Shown: positions 26,610 through 36,546, counted from the stretch's first letter. The stretch is DNA of 64,000 nt from Prolixibacteraceae bacterium JC049 (GCA_023369685.1 SACZ01000007.1:1-64000), one strand, 5' to 3'. A program made the numbers and translations. Notes: generated by a model not told the origin, from the letters alone.

Positions 26610-27420
26610 AAAGATAACAGAAGCATCATCATTATATACCAACCTGGATCAGATGTCTGTAAAAGAACTTTTACATAGCATCAATCAGGAAGATGCCAAA
26701 GTGCATTTGGCCGTACGCAAAGCATTACCTCAAATTGAATTGTTCGTATCACAATTGGTAGAACGAGTAAAAAAAGGAGGTCGCATGTTTTATCTGGGAG
26801 CCGGTACCAGTGGTCGTCTGGGAGTGCTTGATGCATCGGAGCTACCTCCCACTTTTGGTGTTTCAGGCGATATTGTAATTGGCTTAATTGCTGGTGGCGA
26901 CAAAGCTCTACGCAATGCAGTTGAAGCAGCCGAGGATCAAACAGAGAAAGCATGGGAAGAGATACAGCAACATGGATTTAATCCCAACGACTCTGTAGTA
27001 GGTATTGCTGCTTCTGGAACCACTCCATATGTTGCCGGCGGTTTGAAGAAAGCACGTGAACACAACCTGCTAACTGCTAGTATCAGTTGCAACCCTGACT
27101 CTCCAGTGGCTAAAGAGGCAGAAATCAGCATTGAAGCCATTGTTGGTCCTGAATTCTTGACAGGAAGCACACGTATGAAGTCAGGAACAGCTCAAAAAAT
27201 GATTCTGAACATGATTACCACCAGCCTGATGATAAAATTAGGTCGAGTGGAAGGAAATAAAATGGTAAACATGCAGCTTACCAATAAGAAATTGGTAGAA
27301 CGAGGTACCCAAATGATTATCGATGAATTGAATATCCCCATAGATGAGGCTCGTCAACTATTATTGGATCGTGGTTCTGTTAAAAAGGCCATCAAATTTT
27401 ATCGTAAAAACAGGCAATAA
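26599..27420 (+). CDS. murQ: N-acetylmuramic acid 6-phosphate etherase
   Basis: A 273-residue SIS-domain lyase that cleaves the lactyl ether of MurNAc-6-phosphate to give GlcNAc-6-phosphate and D-lactate in peptidoglycan recycling. Family motifs are complete: RMFYLGAGTSGRLGVLDASE, PTFGV, GIAASGTTPYV and TGSTRMKSGTAQKM, ending with NKKLVERGTQMI and the helical tail. The gene overlaps the upstream kinase gene by 11 bases. No transporter for MurNAc-6-P (PTS type) is present, consistent with the import of free MurNAc and its phosphorylation inside the cell. Confidence 0.97.
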   Translation: MENKKITEASSLYTNLDQMSVKELLHSINQEDAKVHLAVRKALPQIELFVSQLVERVKKGGRMFYLGAGTSGRLGVLDASELPPTFGVSGDIVIGLIAGGDKALRNAVEAAEDQTEKAWEEIQQHGFNPNDSVVGIAASGTTPYVAGGLKKAREHNLLTASISCNPDSPVAKEAEISIEAIVGPEFLTGSTRMKSGTAQKMILNMITTSLMIKLGRVEGNKMVNMQLTNKKLVERGTQMIIDELNIPIDEARQLLLDRGSVKKAIKFYRKNRQ

Positions 27421-27509
27421 CTGCATGTTTTAAAACTCTTTTTTTATGCTATTTAATCATCAAATTGTTTTTCTCAATTGGTTAAATTGCATGCCCTAAA
27501 TTTTATAGA

Positions 27510-28352
27510 ATGAAGTTTAAAAGAAAGCCCGAATGGCTCAAGATACGCTTACCTGAAGGAGAAAATTTCAAAAAGGTAAACCAATTGGTTAAAGAGAATA
27601 ACCTACACACTATTTGTACAAGTGGCAAATGCCCCAACATGGGGGAATGCTGGGGAAATGGAACAGCTACATTTATGATTTTGGGAAACATTTGTACCCG
27701 ATCATGCAAATTTTGTAATGTTCCAACAGGTCGTCCATTGCCGCCGGACGAGAATGAACCAATAAAACTGGCTCGCTCCATTAAAATCATGGAACTGAAA
27801 CATGCTGTTATTACTTCTGTAGACAGAGACGACTTAGAAGACAAAGGGGCATCATTCTGGGCAAAATGCGTAAATACTATTCGCGAAGTTGCACCAGGTG
27901 TTACTCTTGAAACATTGGTTCCCGATTTCGATGCCATTCCAGAGTTACTTGATCAGATTATAGCTGTTAAACCGGAAATTGTTTCTCACAACCTTGAAAC
28001 AGTGGAAAGGTTAACGCCACAAGTTCGATCACGTGCGAAATACCGTACCAGCTTAGAGGTGATAAAATACTTAAAAGAAAACGGTATTAACACGAAATCG
28101 GGCATCATGTTAGGCTTAGGAGAAACCGAAGAGGAGATCTACCAAACGATGGATGACCTATTAGAAGCTGGTTGTAATATACTTACAATTGGTCAGTACC
28201 TACAACCTTCTCGCCAACATTTAACGGTTGAAAAATACGTTACACCAGAAGAATTCAAAAAGTATAAACAAATTGGCCTCGATAAGGGTTTTAAGTTCGT
28301 TGAAAGCGGACCACTGGTACGTTCATCGTATCATGCCGAACAACAAATTTAA
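27510..28352 (+). CDS. lipA: Lipoyl synthase
   Basis: A 280-residue radical SAM enzyme inserting two sulfurs into protein-bound octanoyl groups. The auxiliary cluster motif is CTSGKCPNMGEC and the radical SAM cluster is CTRSCKFCNV; the terminal RSSYHAEQ contains the conserved RSSY serine ligand. Length and layout are standard. The upstream gene murQ is 89 bases away without a clear terminator. lipB follows on the same strand, forming the usual lipoate assembly pair. Confidence 0.98.
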   Translation: MKFKRKPEWLKIRLPEGENFKKVNQLVKENNLHTICTSGKCPNMGECWGNGTATFMILGNICTRSCKFCNVPTGRPLPPDENEPIKLARSIKIMELKHAVITSVDRDDLEDKGASFWAKCVNTIREVAPGVTLETLVPDFDAIPELLDQIIAVKPEIVSHNLETVERLTPQVRSRAKYRTSLEVIKYLKENGINTKSGIMLGLGETEEEIYQTMDDLLEAGCNILTIGQYLQPSRQHLTVEKYVTPEEFKKYKQIGLDKGFKFVESGPLVRSSYHAEQQI

Positions 28353-28492
28353 TTTTCAGGATCTCTGGATTCTTGAATTAGCAGTCATTCAATTTGAAAT
28401 AAATATTTAAAACCATTTAGGCTGTTAATCCAATAAACTGAAGATCTTAAATCGAATTTCTCTCTTTGAGAAATATTAAATTACTTACAACT

Positions 28493-29176
28493 ATGACCAA
28501 ACAAAAGATACAATTTACTGACTGGGGAATACTTGATTATCAAGAAGCGTGGGATAAACAAGAGGAGATTTTCAATCTTCAGTTAGATCGAAAAAAGCAA
28601 AAGCAAGAGACCGAAGACACTGTTGTTTTCGTTGAACACCCTCATGTTTACACATTGGGAAAAAGTGGTGATGCACAGAACATGCTTATTGCTGAAAATA
28701 TGCTTAAACAAATTGATGCCACCTACTACAAGGTAAACAGAGGAGGTGATATTACTTATCATGGACCGGGACAAATTGTTGGTTATCCCATTATCGACCT
28801 GGAGCATTATGGCATTTACTACAAAGAGTACATTCATAAACTGGAAGAAGCCATTATTCTGTATTTAAAAGAAGAATACAATATCGAATCTCATCGCTCT
28901 GATGGAGCTACAGGAGTATGGCTTGGCGAAGGACCAACATCTCGCAAAATATGCGCTATTGGGACAAAAGGAAGTCGTTACATCACCATGCATGGCTTTG
29001 CGTTAAACATCAATACCGATTTAAAATACTTCAACTATATTAACCCATGTGGTTTTACAGATAAAACCGTTACTTCATTGGAAAAGGAGATTGGTAAAAA
29101 GCTGGATATGGAGGAAGAAAAAGAGAAGCTATTGGGCTATATTCTGAACATTTTCAATATGGAAATTTCGAAATAA
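28493..29176 (+). CDS. lipB: Octanoyltransferase
   Basis: Transfers octanoate from acyl carrier protein to lipoyl domains, providing the substrate of LipA. Motifs are VYTLGKSGD, the RGGDITYHGPGQIVGYPI block, and KICAIGTKGSRYITMHGFALNINTD with the catalytic lysine, then the active-site Cys in NPCGFTDKTVTSL. The open frame extends to a TTG at 28466, but the ATG at 28493 is a standard start and leaves 227 residues. A strong terminator follows. Confidence 0.96.
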   Translation: MTKQKIQFTDWGILDYQEAWDKQEEIFNLQLDRKKQKQETEDTVVFVEHPHVYTLGKSGDAQNMLIAENMLKQIDATYYKVNRGGDITYHGPGQIVGYPIIDLEHYGIYYKEYIHKLEEAIILYLKEEYNIESHRSDGATGVWLGEGPTSRKICAIGTKGSRYITMHGFALNINTDLKYFNYINPCGFTDKTVTSLEKEIGKKLDMEEEKEKLLGYILNIFNMEISK

Positions 29177-29200
29177 AACCTACCACATAAAACACTTTTA

Positions 29201-29243
29201 AACAGCGATTTCTGAGATTATTTCAGAAGTCGCTGTTTTTTTT
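29201..29243 (+). terminator. Rho-independent terminator after lipB
   Basis: A stem of about 16 bp (aacagcgatttctga paired with ttcagaagtcgctgtt, one G-U) is followed by an uninterrupted T-run at 29236-29243, 25 bases after the lipB stop. Confidence 0.9.
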
Positions 29244-29250
29244 ATCTTTG
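29243..29250 (+). promoter_or_regulatory. -7 promoter box (TATCTTTG) for the FMN-binding protein
   Basis: TATCTTTG fits TAnnTTTG exactly and begins where the lipB terminator ends. It would give a leader of about 100 bases before the ATG at 29354. No -33 TTG at the right distance stands out, because the terminator stem occupies that position. Confidence 0.5.
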
Positions 29251-29353
29251 TTATTGATGCTAAGTGTTGTTTTCAATGCCTCAAAACAATATTTATCGTC
29301 AACCAAACTGCTGCAAAACTGTTATGTAATTAAATACTGTAAAAACGATTGCC

Positions 29354-29902
29354 ATGAGATCGAGAGAAAGAATCACAATTATTGGTGTAATAGTACTTTT
29401 AATTGGTGTTTTAGGAAGCCATCAAACCATTGCACAAACTTCAACCACAGGAACACATGTTCCCTGGGATAAACTACATAAGAAAATTGAAGTAACTTTT
29501 CCTGACTCTTTAAAGACAGAATTTGAAAAATTTGTCATCAAGCATCAGCTTAAGCTCAATGCTAAACAGTGCAATGATGGTAAATATACTGCATTATCTA
29601 TTCCCGACGATTATGGATATCAGCATGTAGTAATGATTGAAATTAAGGAAGGAAAGATTATTCAAATACATTATGACGAAGCTAATCCCGATGCTTTATC
29701 TAAAAGAAATGATAAAGAGTACAACGAAGCAATGTCTATAACGGGAGCAACACCCAACAAAGCATACGATAAATATGAGTTTCAGCTACTTGAAAAGCAG
29801 GATTTATCAAAGATTGACGTGGTATCCGGTGCGACTTATTCGCTCTACCGTTTTAATAAAACTGTGGCAAAAGCATTAGACGTAGCTAAGAAAAAAGATT
29901 AA
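29354..29902 (+). CDS. Secreted FMN-binding domain protein
   Basis: A 182-residue exported protein with a signal peptide (residues 1-28, ending TIAQ). The C-terminal ~90 residues match the FMN-binding domain of Rnf/Nqr subunits and related immunogens: GKIIQIHYDEANPDAL, and DVVSGATYSLYRF, where the Thr of SGAT would be flavinylated covalently by ApbE. A small extracytoplasmic redox carrier is likely. No other redox genes are adjacent, although a possible NqrM-like gene lies at 41 kb. Confidence 0.83.
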   Translation: MRSRERITIIGVIVLLIGVLGSHQTIAQTSTTGTHVPWDKLHKKIEVTFPDSLKTEFEKFVIKHQLKLNAKQCNDGKYTALSIPDDYGYQHVVMIEIKEGKIIQIHYDEANPDALSKRNDKEYNEAMSITGATPNKAYDKYEFQLLEKQDLSKIDVVSGATYSLYRFNKTVAKALDVAKKKD

Positions 29903-29925
29903 GAGTAGCAGCACGTCTGCTACTC
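29903..29925. terminator. Hairpin between convergent genes
   Basis: A perfect 9-bp stem (gagtagcag/ctgctactc) with a five-base loop begins right after the FMN-binding protein stop and reaches the stop of the YjbQ gene. There is no T-run on the plus side; on the minus side a T-rich tract follows a few bases later. Confidence 0.6.
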
Positions 29926-30334
29926 AACTATAAATTGTAGCAATAATCCTACGTTTTCCTCCTAAATTACGGAACTCACAAAGGTAGATGCCTTGCCATG
30001 TGCCTAAATTTAAACGTCCATTGGTTACAGGCAGCGTCAATGATGCACCAATAATAGAACTCTTCAGGTGAGCTGGCATATCATCACTTCCTTCGTAAAT
30101 GTGCGTATATACCGGATGGTTTTCCGGAATTAGATGATTCATAAACGACTCGAAGTCGGTTCTCACAGACGGATCGGCATTTTCATTTAAAGTTAGCCCT
30201 GCCGAAGTGTGTTGCAACAACAAGTTAACCATTCCAACTTCAGGTAATTTTCCCAATTGATTTTCAACCCAATCGGTAACTAAATGAAAACCTCGCGAAA
30301 AGCGAGGTAATACTATTTCTTTTTGCTCTATCAT
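29924..30334 (-). CDS. YjbQ/UPF0047 family protein (secondary thiamine-phosphate synthase-like)
   Basis: A 136-residue small beta-barrel protein of the YjbQ family. Signature segments are [27 protein letters not shown] is shown here as [16 protein letters not shown], then [18 protein letters not shown] and [13 protein letters not shown]. Some members can replace ThiE weakly in thiamine phosphate synthesis; the natural role is uncertain. It is two bases downstream of the DUF819 gene, so the two are probably co-transcribed. Confidence 0.92.
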   Translation of the reverse strand: MIEQKEIVLPRFSRGFHLVTDWVENQLGKLPEVGMVNLLLQHTSAGLTLNENADPSVRTDFESFMNHLIPENHPVYTHIYEGSDDMPAHLKSSIIGASLTLPVTNGRLNLGTWQGIYLCEFRNLGGKRRIIATIYS

Positions 30335-30336
30335 AA

Positions 30337-31503
30337 CTAATTCAATAATAATGCAATTGAAACGCCTACAAATGTTCCAATAATGTATCCCAAAATTCCC
30401 ACTAGTATACCTGGTGTAACCATACGCTTCTTTCCTAATGATGCTGCCATAGGTGCAGCCACCGATGGTCCCATTATATTCGCAGCAGAAGAGACAATTA
30501 CTTCGTACACATTCAGCTTAAATAAGCGCGATAAGCCAATTACAAACAATAAGTGGAATACCATTATCACCAAGTAGAATAAGAGCAATGCTGGTCCAAT
30601 ATTCAATATGTCGTGCAAATTAGTTGCCGCACCAATTACCGCTAAAAACACATACATCATCCACAATCCAATGGAAAATGCTGTATCCTCCAGTTGCTTC
30701 ATCAATTTTGGAAAGATATTAGCAACCAATAGCGCTAATACAGTGATGATTAAAATTCCCAAGTTCAAACTTGTTTGAAAAACGGTTTGCAACAAAGGAG
30801 CAATCATTTTCCCGGTGGTTGCAATTGCAACAGCAATGAAAAGCACTAATGCCATACGCTCGAAAGATATGGGCTTACTCTCCGAAATCTGTTTTTGCAA
30901 GTCAACTCCACTCTCCTTCTTTTCTGGAGCGAAAAAACGCGCCAAGAATGTCAATGAAGGAATAAAGAACAATAACAACACATACAAGTTGGCCACAAAG
31001 TTATCGATGGCAATTGTTGCTGTAAACAATGGATGAGTACTAAAATTCAATGTCTCTGCAGTAGCAATGAAGTTAACACTTCCTCCAATTAAAGTAGCTG
31101 CAATTACTCCGGCTGTATTACCCGAGTTGTCTCCTAGATCGATCAGGAAAAAAGCAATGAAACAACCTAGAACAATTCCAACAGCTCCAATTAAATAGGC
31201 CACTAACAATTTTCCACTTTCCCGAATAATCTTCATCAGGTTAGAACCAAACAATAACAACGGGATGGAGATAGGCACAAAATAGCCAAATACCATGTCG
31301 TATACTTCTACCTTCACATTGGGATTAGAAGCCACAGGAATTAATCCACTCATTGAAAGTAACGACATAGATACCATTGTTACGATGATACCAGATACCC
31401 TGCCCAACCATTTTTTATGCTCGACAAAGATACCCAATGTGGCAGCTCCGAAAACTACCAATAAAACCAATAGATGATTATCTGGAGAAATAAAAGAATG
31501 CAT
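30337..31503 (-). CDS. DUF819 family membrane protein
   Basis: A 388-residue polytopic inner-membrane protein with about ten to eleven helices. The family signature includes [43 protein letters not shown] (written here as two parts, [15 protein letters not shown] and NFIATAE) and [19 protein letters not shown]. Members resemble secondary transporters, but no substrate is established. It is followed by YjbQ after two bases. Confidence 0.9.
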   Translation of the reverse strand: MHSFISPDNHLLVLLVVFGAATLGIFVEHKKWLGRVSGIIVTMVSMSLLSMSGLIPVASNPNVKVEVYDMVFGYFVPISIPLLLFGSNLMKIIRESGKLLVAYLIGAVGIVLGCFIAFFLIDLGDNSGNTAGVIAATLIGGSVNFIATAETLNFSTHPLFTATIAIDNFVANLYVLLLFFIPSLTFLARFFAPEKKESGVDLQKQISESKPISFERMALVLFIAVAIATTGKMIAPLLQTVFQTSLNLGILIITVLALLVANIFPKLMKQLEDTAFSIGLWMMYVFLAVIGAATNLHDILNIGPALLLFYLVIMVFHLLFVIGLSRLFKLNVYEVIVSSAANIMGPSVAAPMAASLGKKRMVTPGILVGILGYIIGTFVGVSIALLLN

Positions 31504-31586
31504 AAGATTTTAAGTTTCCGATAAAGTTAATCAAGTTCCATTTTTATTGGAACAAATGAAAATATTTTCAGCAAAAAGAGCATAAA

Positions 31587-31618
31587 AAAAGGAGCTATTT
31601 CATTGAATAGCCCCTTTT
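31587..31618 (-). terminator. Rho-independent terminator after rny
   Basis: On the minus strand gaaaaggggctatt pairs with aatagctccttttt across a six-base loop, and the stem runs into a T-run. It sits 20 bases after the rny stop. Confidence 0.88.
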
Positions 31619-31638
31619 CTGTATAATGAATTTACTTT

Positions 31639-33198
31639 TTACTTCGCGTAGTTTACAGATCTTGTTTCACGAATTACTGTTACTTTGATCTGTCCAGGAT
31701 AAGTCATTTCATCCTGAATTTTCTTAGCGATATCGTATGATAGCTGTTCTGTCTCCTGATCTGACATCTTATCGCTACCAACAATTACGCGCAATTCGCG
31801 ACCTGCTTGAATAGCATAAGTTTTCAGTACTCCAGGATGAGACAATGCCATCGATTCAAGATCTTTCAGACGCTGAATATACGATTCTACTGCTTCACGA
31901 CGGGCACCTGGACGAGCACCAGAGATAGCATCACAAACCTGAACGATTGGAGCAATTAACGACTGCATTTCCACTTCGTCGTGGTGAGCACCAATTGCAT
32001 TGCAGATATCTGGCTTCTCTTTGTACTTCTCGGCCAATTTCATACCCAAAATTGCGTGTGGTAATTCTGGCTCATCATCTGGCACCTTACCTATATCGTG
32101 TAACAGACCAGCACGTTTAGCACGTTTAGGATTCAATCCTAACTCGCTAGCCATGATGGCACACAAGTTAGCTGTTTCACGAGAGTGCTGAAGCAAGTTC
32201 TGTCCGTAAGACGAACGGTACTTCATTTTACCAATCAAACGAACCAATTCAGAATGCAATCCATGAATACCAAGATCGATACAAGTACGCTTACCTGTTT
32301 CAATGATCTCTTCTTCGATTTGCTTTTTCACCTTATTCACTACCTCTTCGATACGAGCAGGGTGAATACGACCATCGGTTACTAATTGGTGCAATGCCAA
32401 ACGAGCAATCTCACGGCGCACAGGATCGAACGCTGAAAGCACGATTGCTTCAGGAGTATCATCTACAATGATCTCAACACCTGTAGCAGCTTCCAAAGCA
32501 CGAATGTTACGTCCTTCACGACCAATGATTCGACCTTTAATCTCATCACTTTCGATGTGGAAGATAGTAACCGAGTTTTCAATAGCTGTTTCTGTTGCTA
32601 CTCGCTGAATAGACTTAACAACAACCTTTTTAGCCTCTTTATTGGCCGTTAATTTCGCTTCATCAACAATATCCTGAATGTAGGCCATTGCATCAGTTTT
32701 CGCTTCGTTTTTCAGCGACTCTACCAACTGAGCTTTTGCTTCGTCAGCAGAAAGACCAGAAAGAGCTTCTAGCTTCTCTACCTCCTGACGGTGCATTTTG
32801 TCTAATTCTTCCGATTTGTGTTCTACCATTTCCAATTGAGTATTCAAATTCTCACGAATGGCTTCCACATCTCTTTTTTCAGTTTCGAATTCTTTCACTT
32901 TGCGCTGCAACTCATCGCGGCGCTGCATGAAAGCACTCTCTTTCTGTTTTAACTTATTTTCAACTGCAACAACTTTACTATTCTTATCGTTGATGTATTT
33001 TTCATGTTCACTTTTCAGCTGAATGAATTTTTCCTTGGCTTGAAGCATCTTTTCTTTCTTGATAACTTCGCCTTCGGCTTCAGCTTCCTTCACAATTCCA
33101 TTGCGTTTTTTGTGCAAGGCCTTATCCCACATAAAATAGGATAGAGTACCTCCTCCACCAAACGCTGCAATTGCTGCTATTAGAATATCCCAGTTCAT
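31639..33198 (-). CDS. rny: Ribonuclease Y
   Basis: A 519-residue membrane-anchored endoribonuclease that starts mRNA decay. Domains in order: N-terminal membrane helix ([20 protein letters not shown]), a long coiled coil (about 30-200), a KH domain with [17 protein letters not shown], and an HD domain with [10 protein letters not shown] and the second motif [10 protein letters not shown]. The glycine-rich first helix is characteristic. It follows zapA with a conserved-looking hairpin between them and ends at a terminator. Confidence 0.98.
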   Translation of the reverse strand: MNWDILIAAIAAFGGGGTLSYFMWDKALHKKRNGIVKEAEAEGEVIKKEKMLQAKEKFIQLKSEHEKYINDKNSKVVAVENKLKQKESAFMQRRDELQRKVKEFETEKRDVEAIRENLNTQLEMVEHKSEELDKMHRQEVEKLEALSGLSADEAKAQLVESLKNEAKTDAMAYIQDIVDEAKLTANKEAKKVVVKSIQRVATETAIENSVTIFHIESDEIKGRIIGREGRNIRALEAATGVEIIVDDTPEAIVLSAFDPVRREIARLALHQLVTDGRIHPARIEEVVNKVKKQIEEEIIETGKRTCIDLGIHGLHSELVRLIGKMKYRSSYGQNLLQHSRETANLCAIMASELGLNPKRAKRAGLLHDIGKVPDDEPELPHAILGMKLAEKYKEKPDICNAIGAHHDEVEMQSLIAPIVQVCDAISGARPGARREAVESYIQRLKDLESMALSHPGVLKTYAIQAGRELRVIVGSDKMSDQETEQLSYDIAKKIQDEMTYPGQIKVTVIRETRSVNYAK

Positions 33199-33238
33199 AT
33201 ACTTTTGTCACTATTAATTTTACACTTATATATAACAA

Positions 33239-33292
33239 TCCCGCATCTCACTGTTTATCAATCTAAACAATTGACAAACAGCAAACGCGGGA
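33239..33292 (-). ncRNA. Two-part hairpin between zapA and rny
   Basis: On the minus strand tcccgc pairs with gcggga as an outer helix, and, after a small internal loop, ctgtttgtcaat pairs with attgataaacag as a 12-bp inner helix around a seven-base loop. One inner pair is G-U only if the minus strand is the RNA, supporting transcription with zapA and rny. No T-run follows, so it is not a simple terminator. A processing site, attenuator or small RNA is possible. Confidence 0.45.
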
Positions 33293-33312
33293 ATTAATAT
33301 TTTCTCAGACAA

Positions 33313-33603
33313 CTATTGTTCTCGTAAAAAATCGGTTATTCTATTGTTTAACCGCTCTACTTCATCAATAAAAGGCTTTTTATCGGCCTTCTCAGCCAAA
33401 TCGATATTTTGTGTAACCACCTGCAATGCTGTCATAGCCAATAAATCCTGCATGTCGTTTCCTTTATATCTTTGCCTATATTGTAAAATCTTTTCATTTA
33501 TGATCTTCGCTGCCTTACGTATACGCTCCTCTTCATCCCTATTAATCTTCAAGGGATATGGCCTATCGGCAATCTTTAAGTTGATAGAAAGTTTCTTTTC
33601 CAT
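33313..33603 (-). CDS. zapA: Cell division protein ZapA
   Basis: A 96-residue FtsZ-associated protein that bundles protofilaments at the division ring. The N-terminal ZapA fold is evident (LSINLKIADRPYPLKINRDEEERIRKAAK shown by its motif RPYPLKI and EERIRKAAKIINEKI), followed by ALQVVTQNIDLAEK and a C-terminal coiled coil. It starts two bases after the upstream coiled-coil gene and precedes rny, an arrangement I recognise from Bacteroidota. Confidence 0.92.
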   Translation of the reverse strand: MEKKLSINLKIADRPYPLKINRDEEERIRKAAKIINEKILQYRQRYKGNDMQDLLAMTALQVVTQNIDLAEKADKKPFIDEVERLNNRITDFLREQ

Positions 33604-33605
33604 TC

Positions 33606-33899
33606 TTATTGATTAAGAAGTGCAATACATCGATCAATTTCCCGCACAATTTTATTCAGCTTCAGTTTAGCATCGATATTATCGATTTCTTCTCCTACTA
33701 AACTTTTAGCTAGCTTGAGATTTTCATACTTGCCGGTAATCCTTTTGTTTTCTTCTTTGGACTCTTCCAGCTCGTTTTTCAATTTGACAATTTCATCGTT
33801 CAACTGTTGATTATCTCTTTTCAAGTGCTCCACCAATGACGTCAATTGGTTTATATTATGCCCTATTTCTTTTAGCAATATATTTTCAGTTTCTGTCAT
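33606..33899 (-). CDS. Small coiled-coil protein upstream of zapA (ZapB-like)
   Basis: A 97-residue acidic protein predicted to be almost entirely coiled coil (residues about 10-65: HNINQLTSLVEHLKRDNQQL, NDEIVKLKNELEESKEENKR) with a short helical tail ending REIDRCIALLNQ. It lies two bases from zapA, so the pair are translated together. Similar small coiled-coil genes before zapA are often named ZapB-like; direct homology to E. coli ZapB is uncertain. Confidence 0.75.
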   Translation of the reverse strand: MTETENILLKEIGHNINQLTSLVEHLKRDNQQLNDEIVKLKNELEESKEENKRITGKYENLKLAKSLVGEEIDNIDAKLKLNKIVREIDRCIALLNQ

Positions 33900-33993
33900 C
33901 TTTGGTGCTTTGCTATTGCAAATTTAACATTTTTGCTCAATTACTAAACTTCTTTGTACACCTATAGCTAAACATTATTGGCCATAATTAGGT

Positions 33994-36546
33994 TTAAGTG
34001 TATCGCTGATGAAACTCTTTTGGTGTCATAAGAAACTGCTGCTTAAAGCATCTAGAGAAGTATGATGGAGAATTAAAACCGGTTTCGTATGCTACTTCAT
34101 TTACTGAAATTTCTTTATTTTTTAGCATTTCTGCTGCTTTCTCAAGTCTTACAAGCCTTACAAATTCGTTTGGAGACAGGTCTTTTTCCTGTTTCAGCTT
34201 TCGATAGAAGTTCGATTTGCTCATCTGCATTGCCTCGTATAAATCGGTTACCGCAAACTGTGTGTTCGACAAATTCTGCAGTATTACCTCTTCAGCCTCC
34301 TTCAAGAATGCGCTATCCCCTTCTTCTTTCTCTACGGTGCTGTCTTCATGAGCTTCTTCAACTGTTTCTTCTACCTTAACCTTCCTAAAGTACAAATACA
34401 GTCCATAGCCGATAACAGGCAATAGTAGCAGCAACAACCAAGCCCACTGCGACGGTTTTGCCACCTTAAATTGAGTCATAAATGGTGCTGAAACCAATTC
34501 TGCCCTCGAGTTATATGCCTCGACAATTAACTGATAATTACCTGGCATTAATCCCTCTGTAGAAAACTGAAATAAAGTTCCTTGCTGCGTTGCAACAATC
34601 GTATCTGTTCCAATTAGTTTATATCGAAAAAAGCACCTTTCGTCGAAGTTATAGCAATAGTTTCGAAGTGAAAATTCCTTTCTGTTTTCAAACTCCTGCT
34701 CTTTAAAATCCAATGGATTAAATGGCAATTCGAAAACAGAATCCATATCGTTTACAATGATTCCATCGTTACACCCATAAGCTATTCTTCCATCATCCAA
34801 CGTTACTGTAGCATCTGTATTCAAGCTGTTTACATCGAGTCTTCCTTCCCAAAGGTAACGGACAGCTATTTGCTTTTCAGCATTGTATTTAACCAAGCCA
34901 TTGCGAGTGCCCAGCCAAATAAACGGGTGTTTGCCTTCGTAAATAGATGAGATAACATCTGTAATACCGCTATATATCTGCTTTTCGACAATAGTATCGT
35001 TCTCAATGGCAAATAACCCAGAGGCATTTCCATACCACAACACCGAATCGATTAACGCAGTAGCCACATTGTATACTCTCCTATTGGATTTAAATATCAA
35101 ATTAACGCCTTCACGTGAAATGGTGTCTGTAATTGGTTGTTTTAAAATCGAATTATTAACTCCTATTTCGAATTCGTTCTTATCCAAATCCATTCTAATC
35201 AATCCCTTCGAGCTATAGGCATAAATCATATTGTTTCGCTCAAAAAACTCAGAAATAGACGGATTAAAATTTAGCTTAAAATCTACTGCATCATAGATTT
35301 TCTCTACCTGAACCCGTTTGAACTTTTTATCAATTTCACCTTTAATAATTCCATTGAAACGAGTTCCCATAAGGATCTTTCCATCTTTTGTCTGAAATAA
35401 TCCTTCGATATAAATATTTTGAAGTGTATCCTGCTTATTGATCAGCCAAACATCATCCAGACGATTGGTTTTCTGATTCCAATACAGTAATCCTTGTCCC
35501 GAACAACCAACAATCAATTCGTTGTGAGTCATTGGTAACAAGGTATTCACGTATCCATACTCCTCATATGTGTCGGTTAGTGGGTGTCTGGCATGTGCAA
35601 TTCGCTGACCATCGTCCATTAGAATATTCACCCCATTGCCTTCTGTTGCCACCCAAACAGCACCCGAAGCATCTGAAAATATCTGATTTATACGCTTATC
35701 GAAAAAACCATTAGCCACATCATCGTTGATTGTGTGAACGGGCTCCAGCTTCCATGTTTCATTCTCTTCGTATAAATCGAACAAGCCTTTCTCCCGAATA
35801 TTCAGTACAAATCGATTGCCTAATCCTTCTACAATATCGCGGATATCAGCATGTTTGTATAAAAACTTCTGAGTTGGAGCCAGTTGCCATACTCCCAATG
35901 GAGAAACACCAATAATTTTATTATTTCTCGTTGAGATAATCTTTTTTAACTCAGGAATCTCCCCCATTTTCTGATAGCTAACACTACTATCTTTAAATTT
36001 CAGATATCCCCAATCATTGGAGGTTATTAGTCCAATTTTTCCATCTTTCGATTTAAAAAGATGAGTAATTGGTTCATTTAGCTCTTTTACTTTAAGATTA
36101 GAGGCTGCTTGAATAGAGTCCCATCTAAATAACTTCTCTTCGGAAAGAAGAAAAGCACCAGAATCGATGACCACAATGTCTTTTACTGGCTTTTGGAAAG
36201 AAGTAGTTTTCAGTTGCTGTTCCCCTTTTGCAGAAGAAAACAACCCGTTGTTTGTCCCCCATAGAATCTGGTTGCCCAATTGTGCCAACTGATCGACTCT
36301 TAACTGTCGATTAAAATGCATACTGTCGGCTATTGCTATGGGAGAAAGCTCTGTACCATCGTAAGTAACCAAGCCTTTATGAGTGGCAATATAAATCAAT
36401 CCGTCGTTGGATTGAAAAATTCTATCGACATAAATATGAGGTAAACCTTCTCCTGTGCTCAGCTTCTTGTATTTCCTCATGGTTTGCCCCGAAAGCAATC
36501 CATGAAAAAGCACCAAGCTCAGTAGGATGATTAAATTTACCTTCAT
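33994..36546 (-). CDS. Membrane-bound beta-propeller sensor with C-terminal AraC DNA-binding domain
   Basis: An 850-residue one-protein sensor-regulator. After a signal peptide (ending LLSGQ) come repeated two-component-regulator propeller blades, for example IFQSNDGLIYIATHKGLVTYDG, IFSDASGAVWVATEGNGVNIL and HPFIWLGTRNGLVKYN, then a Y_Y_Y-type domain (EFSLRNYCYNFDERCFFRYKL), one membrane helix (about 701-720) and an AraC-type HTH (about 755-850, MSKSNFYRKLKQEKDLSP, GFNSPSYFSRCFKQQF). It resembles a hybrid two-component system without kinase or receiver. The signal must cross the membrane directly to the DNA-binding part. It lies next to the GH97-NPCBM operon, its likely target. Confidence 0.9.
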   Translation of the reverse strand: MKVNLIILLSLVLFHGLLSGQTMRKYKKLSTGEGLPHIYVDRIFQSNDGLIYIATHKGLVTYDGTELSPIAIADSMHFNRQLRVDQLAQLGNQILWGTNNGLFSSAKGEQQLKTTSFQKPVKDIVVIDSGAFLLSEEKLFRWDSIQAASNLKVKELNEPITHLFKSKDGKIGLITSNDWGYLKFKDSSVSYQKMGEIPELKKIISTRNNKIIGVSPLGVWQLAPTQKFLYKHADIRDIVEGLGNRFVLNIREKGLFDLYEENETWKLEPVHTINDDVANGFFDKRINQIFSDASGAVWVATEGNGVNILMDDGQRIAHARHPLTDTYEEYGYVNTLLPMTHNELIVGCSGQGLLYWNQKTNRLDDVWLINKQDTLQNIYIEGLFQTKDGKILMGTRFNGIIKGEIDKKFKRVQVEKIYDAVDFKLNFNPSISEFFERNNMIYAYSSKGLIRMDLDKNEFEIGVNNSILKQPITDTISREGVNLIFKSNRRVYNVATALIDSVLWYGNASGLFAIENDTIVEKQIYSGITDVISSIYEGKHPFIWLGTRNGLVKYNAEKQIAVRYLWEGRLDVNSLNTDATVTLDDGRIAYGCNDGIIVNDMDSVFELPFNPLDFKEQEFENRKEFSLRNYCYNFDERCFFRYKLIGTDTIVATQQGTLFQFSTEGLMPGNYQLIVEAYNSRAELVSAPFMTQFKVAKPSQWAWLLLLLLPVIGYGLYLYFRKVKVEETVEEAHEDSTVEKEEGDSAFLKEAEEVILQNLSNTQFAVTDLYEAMQMSKSNFYRKLKQEKDLSPNEFVRLVRLEKAAEMLKNKEISVNEVAYETGFNSPSYFSRCFKQQFLMTPKEFHQRYT

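Noticed and set aside
29248-29472. 74-codon frame before the FMN-binding gene
   Set aside because: It overlaps the promoter, leader and signal peptide of the real gene in another frame and has no recognisable features.
33199-33312. 6S RNA between zapA and rny
   Set aside because: The spacer is only 114 bases, and the hairpin seen is 54 bases with no open-bubble shape; 6S RNA is about 180 bases.
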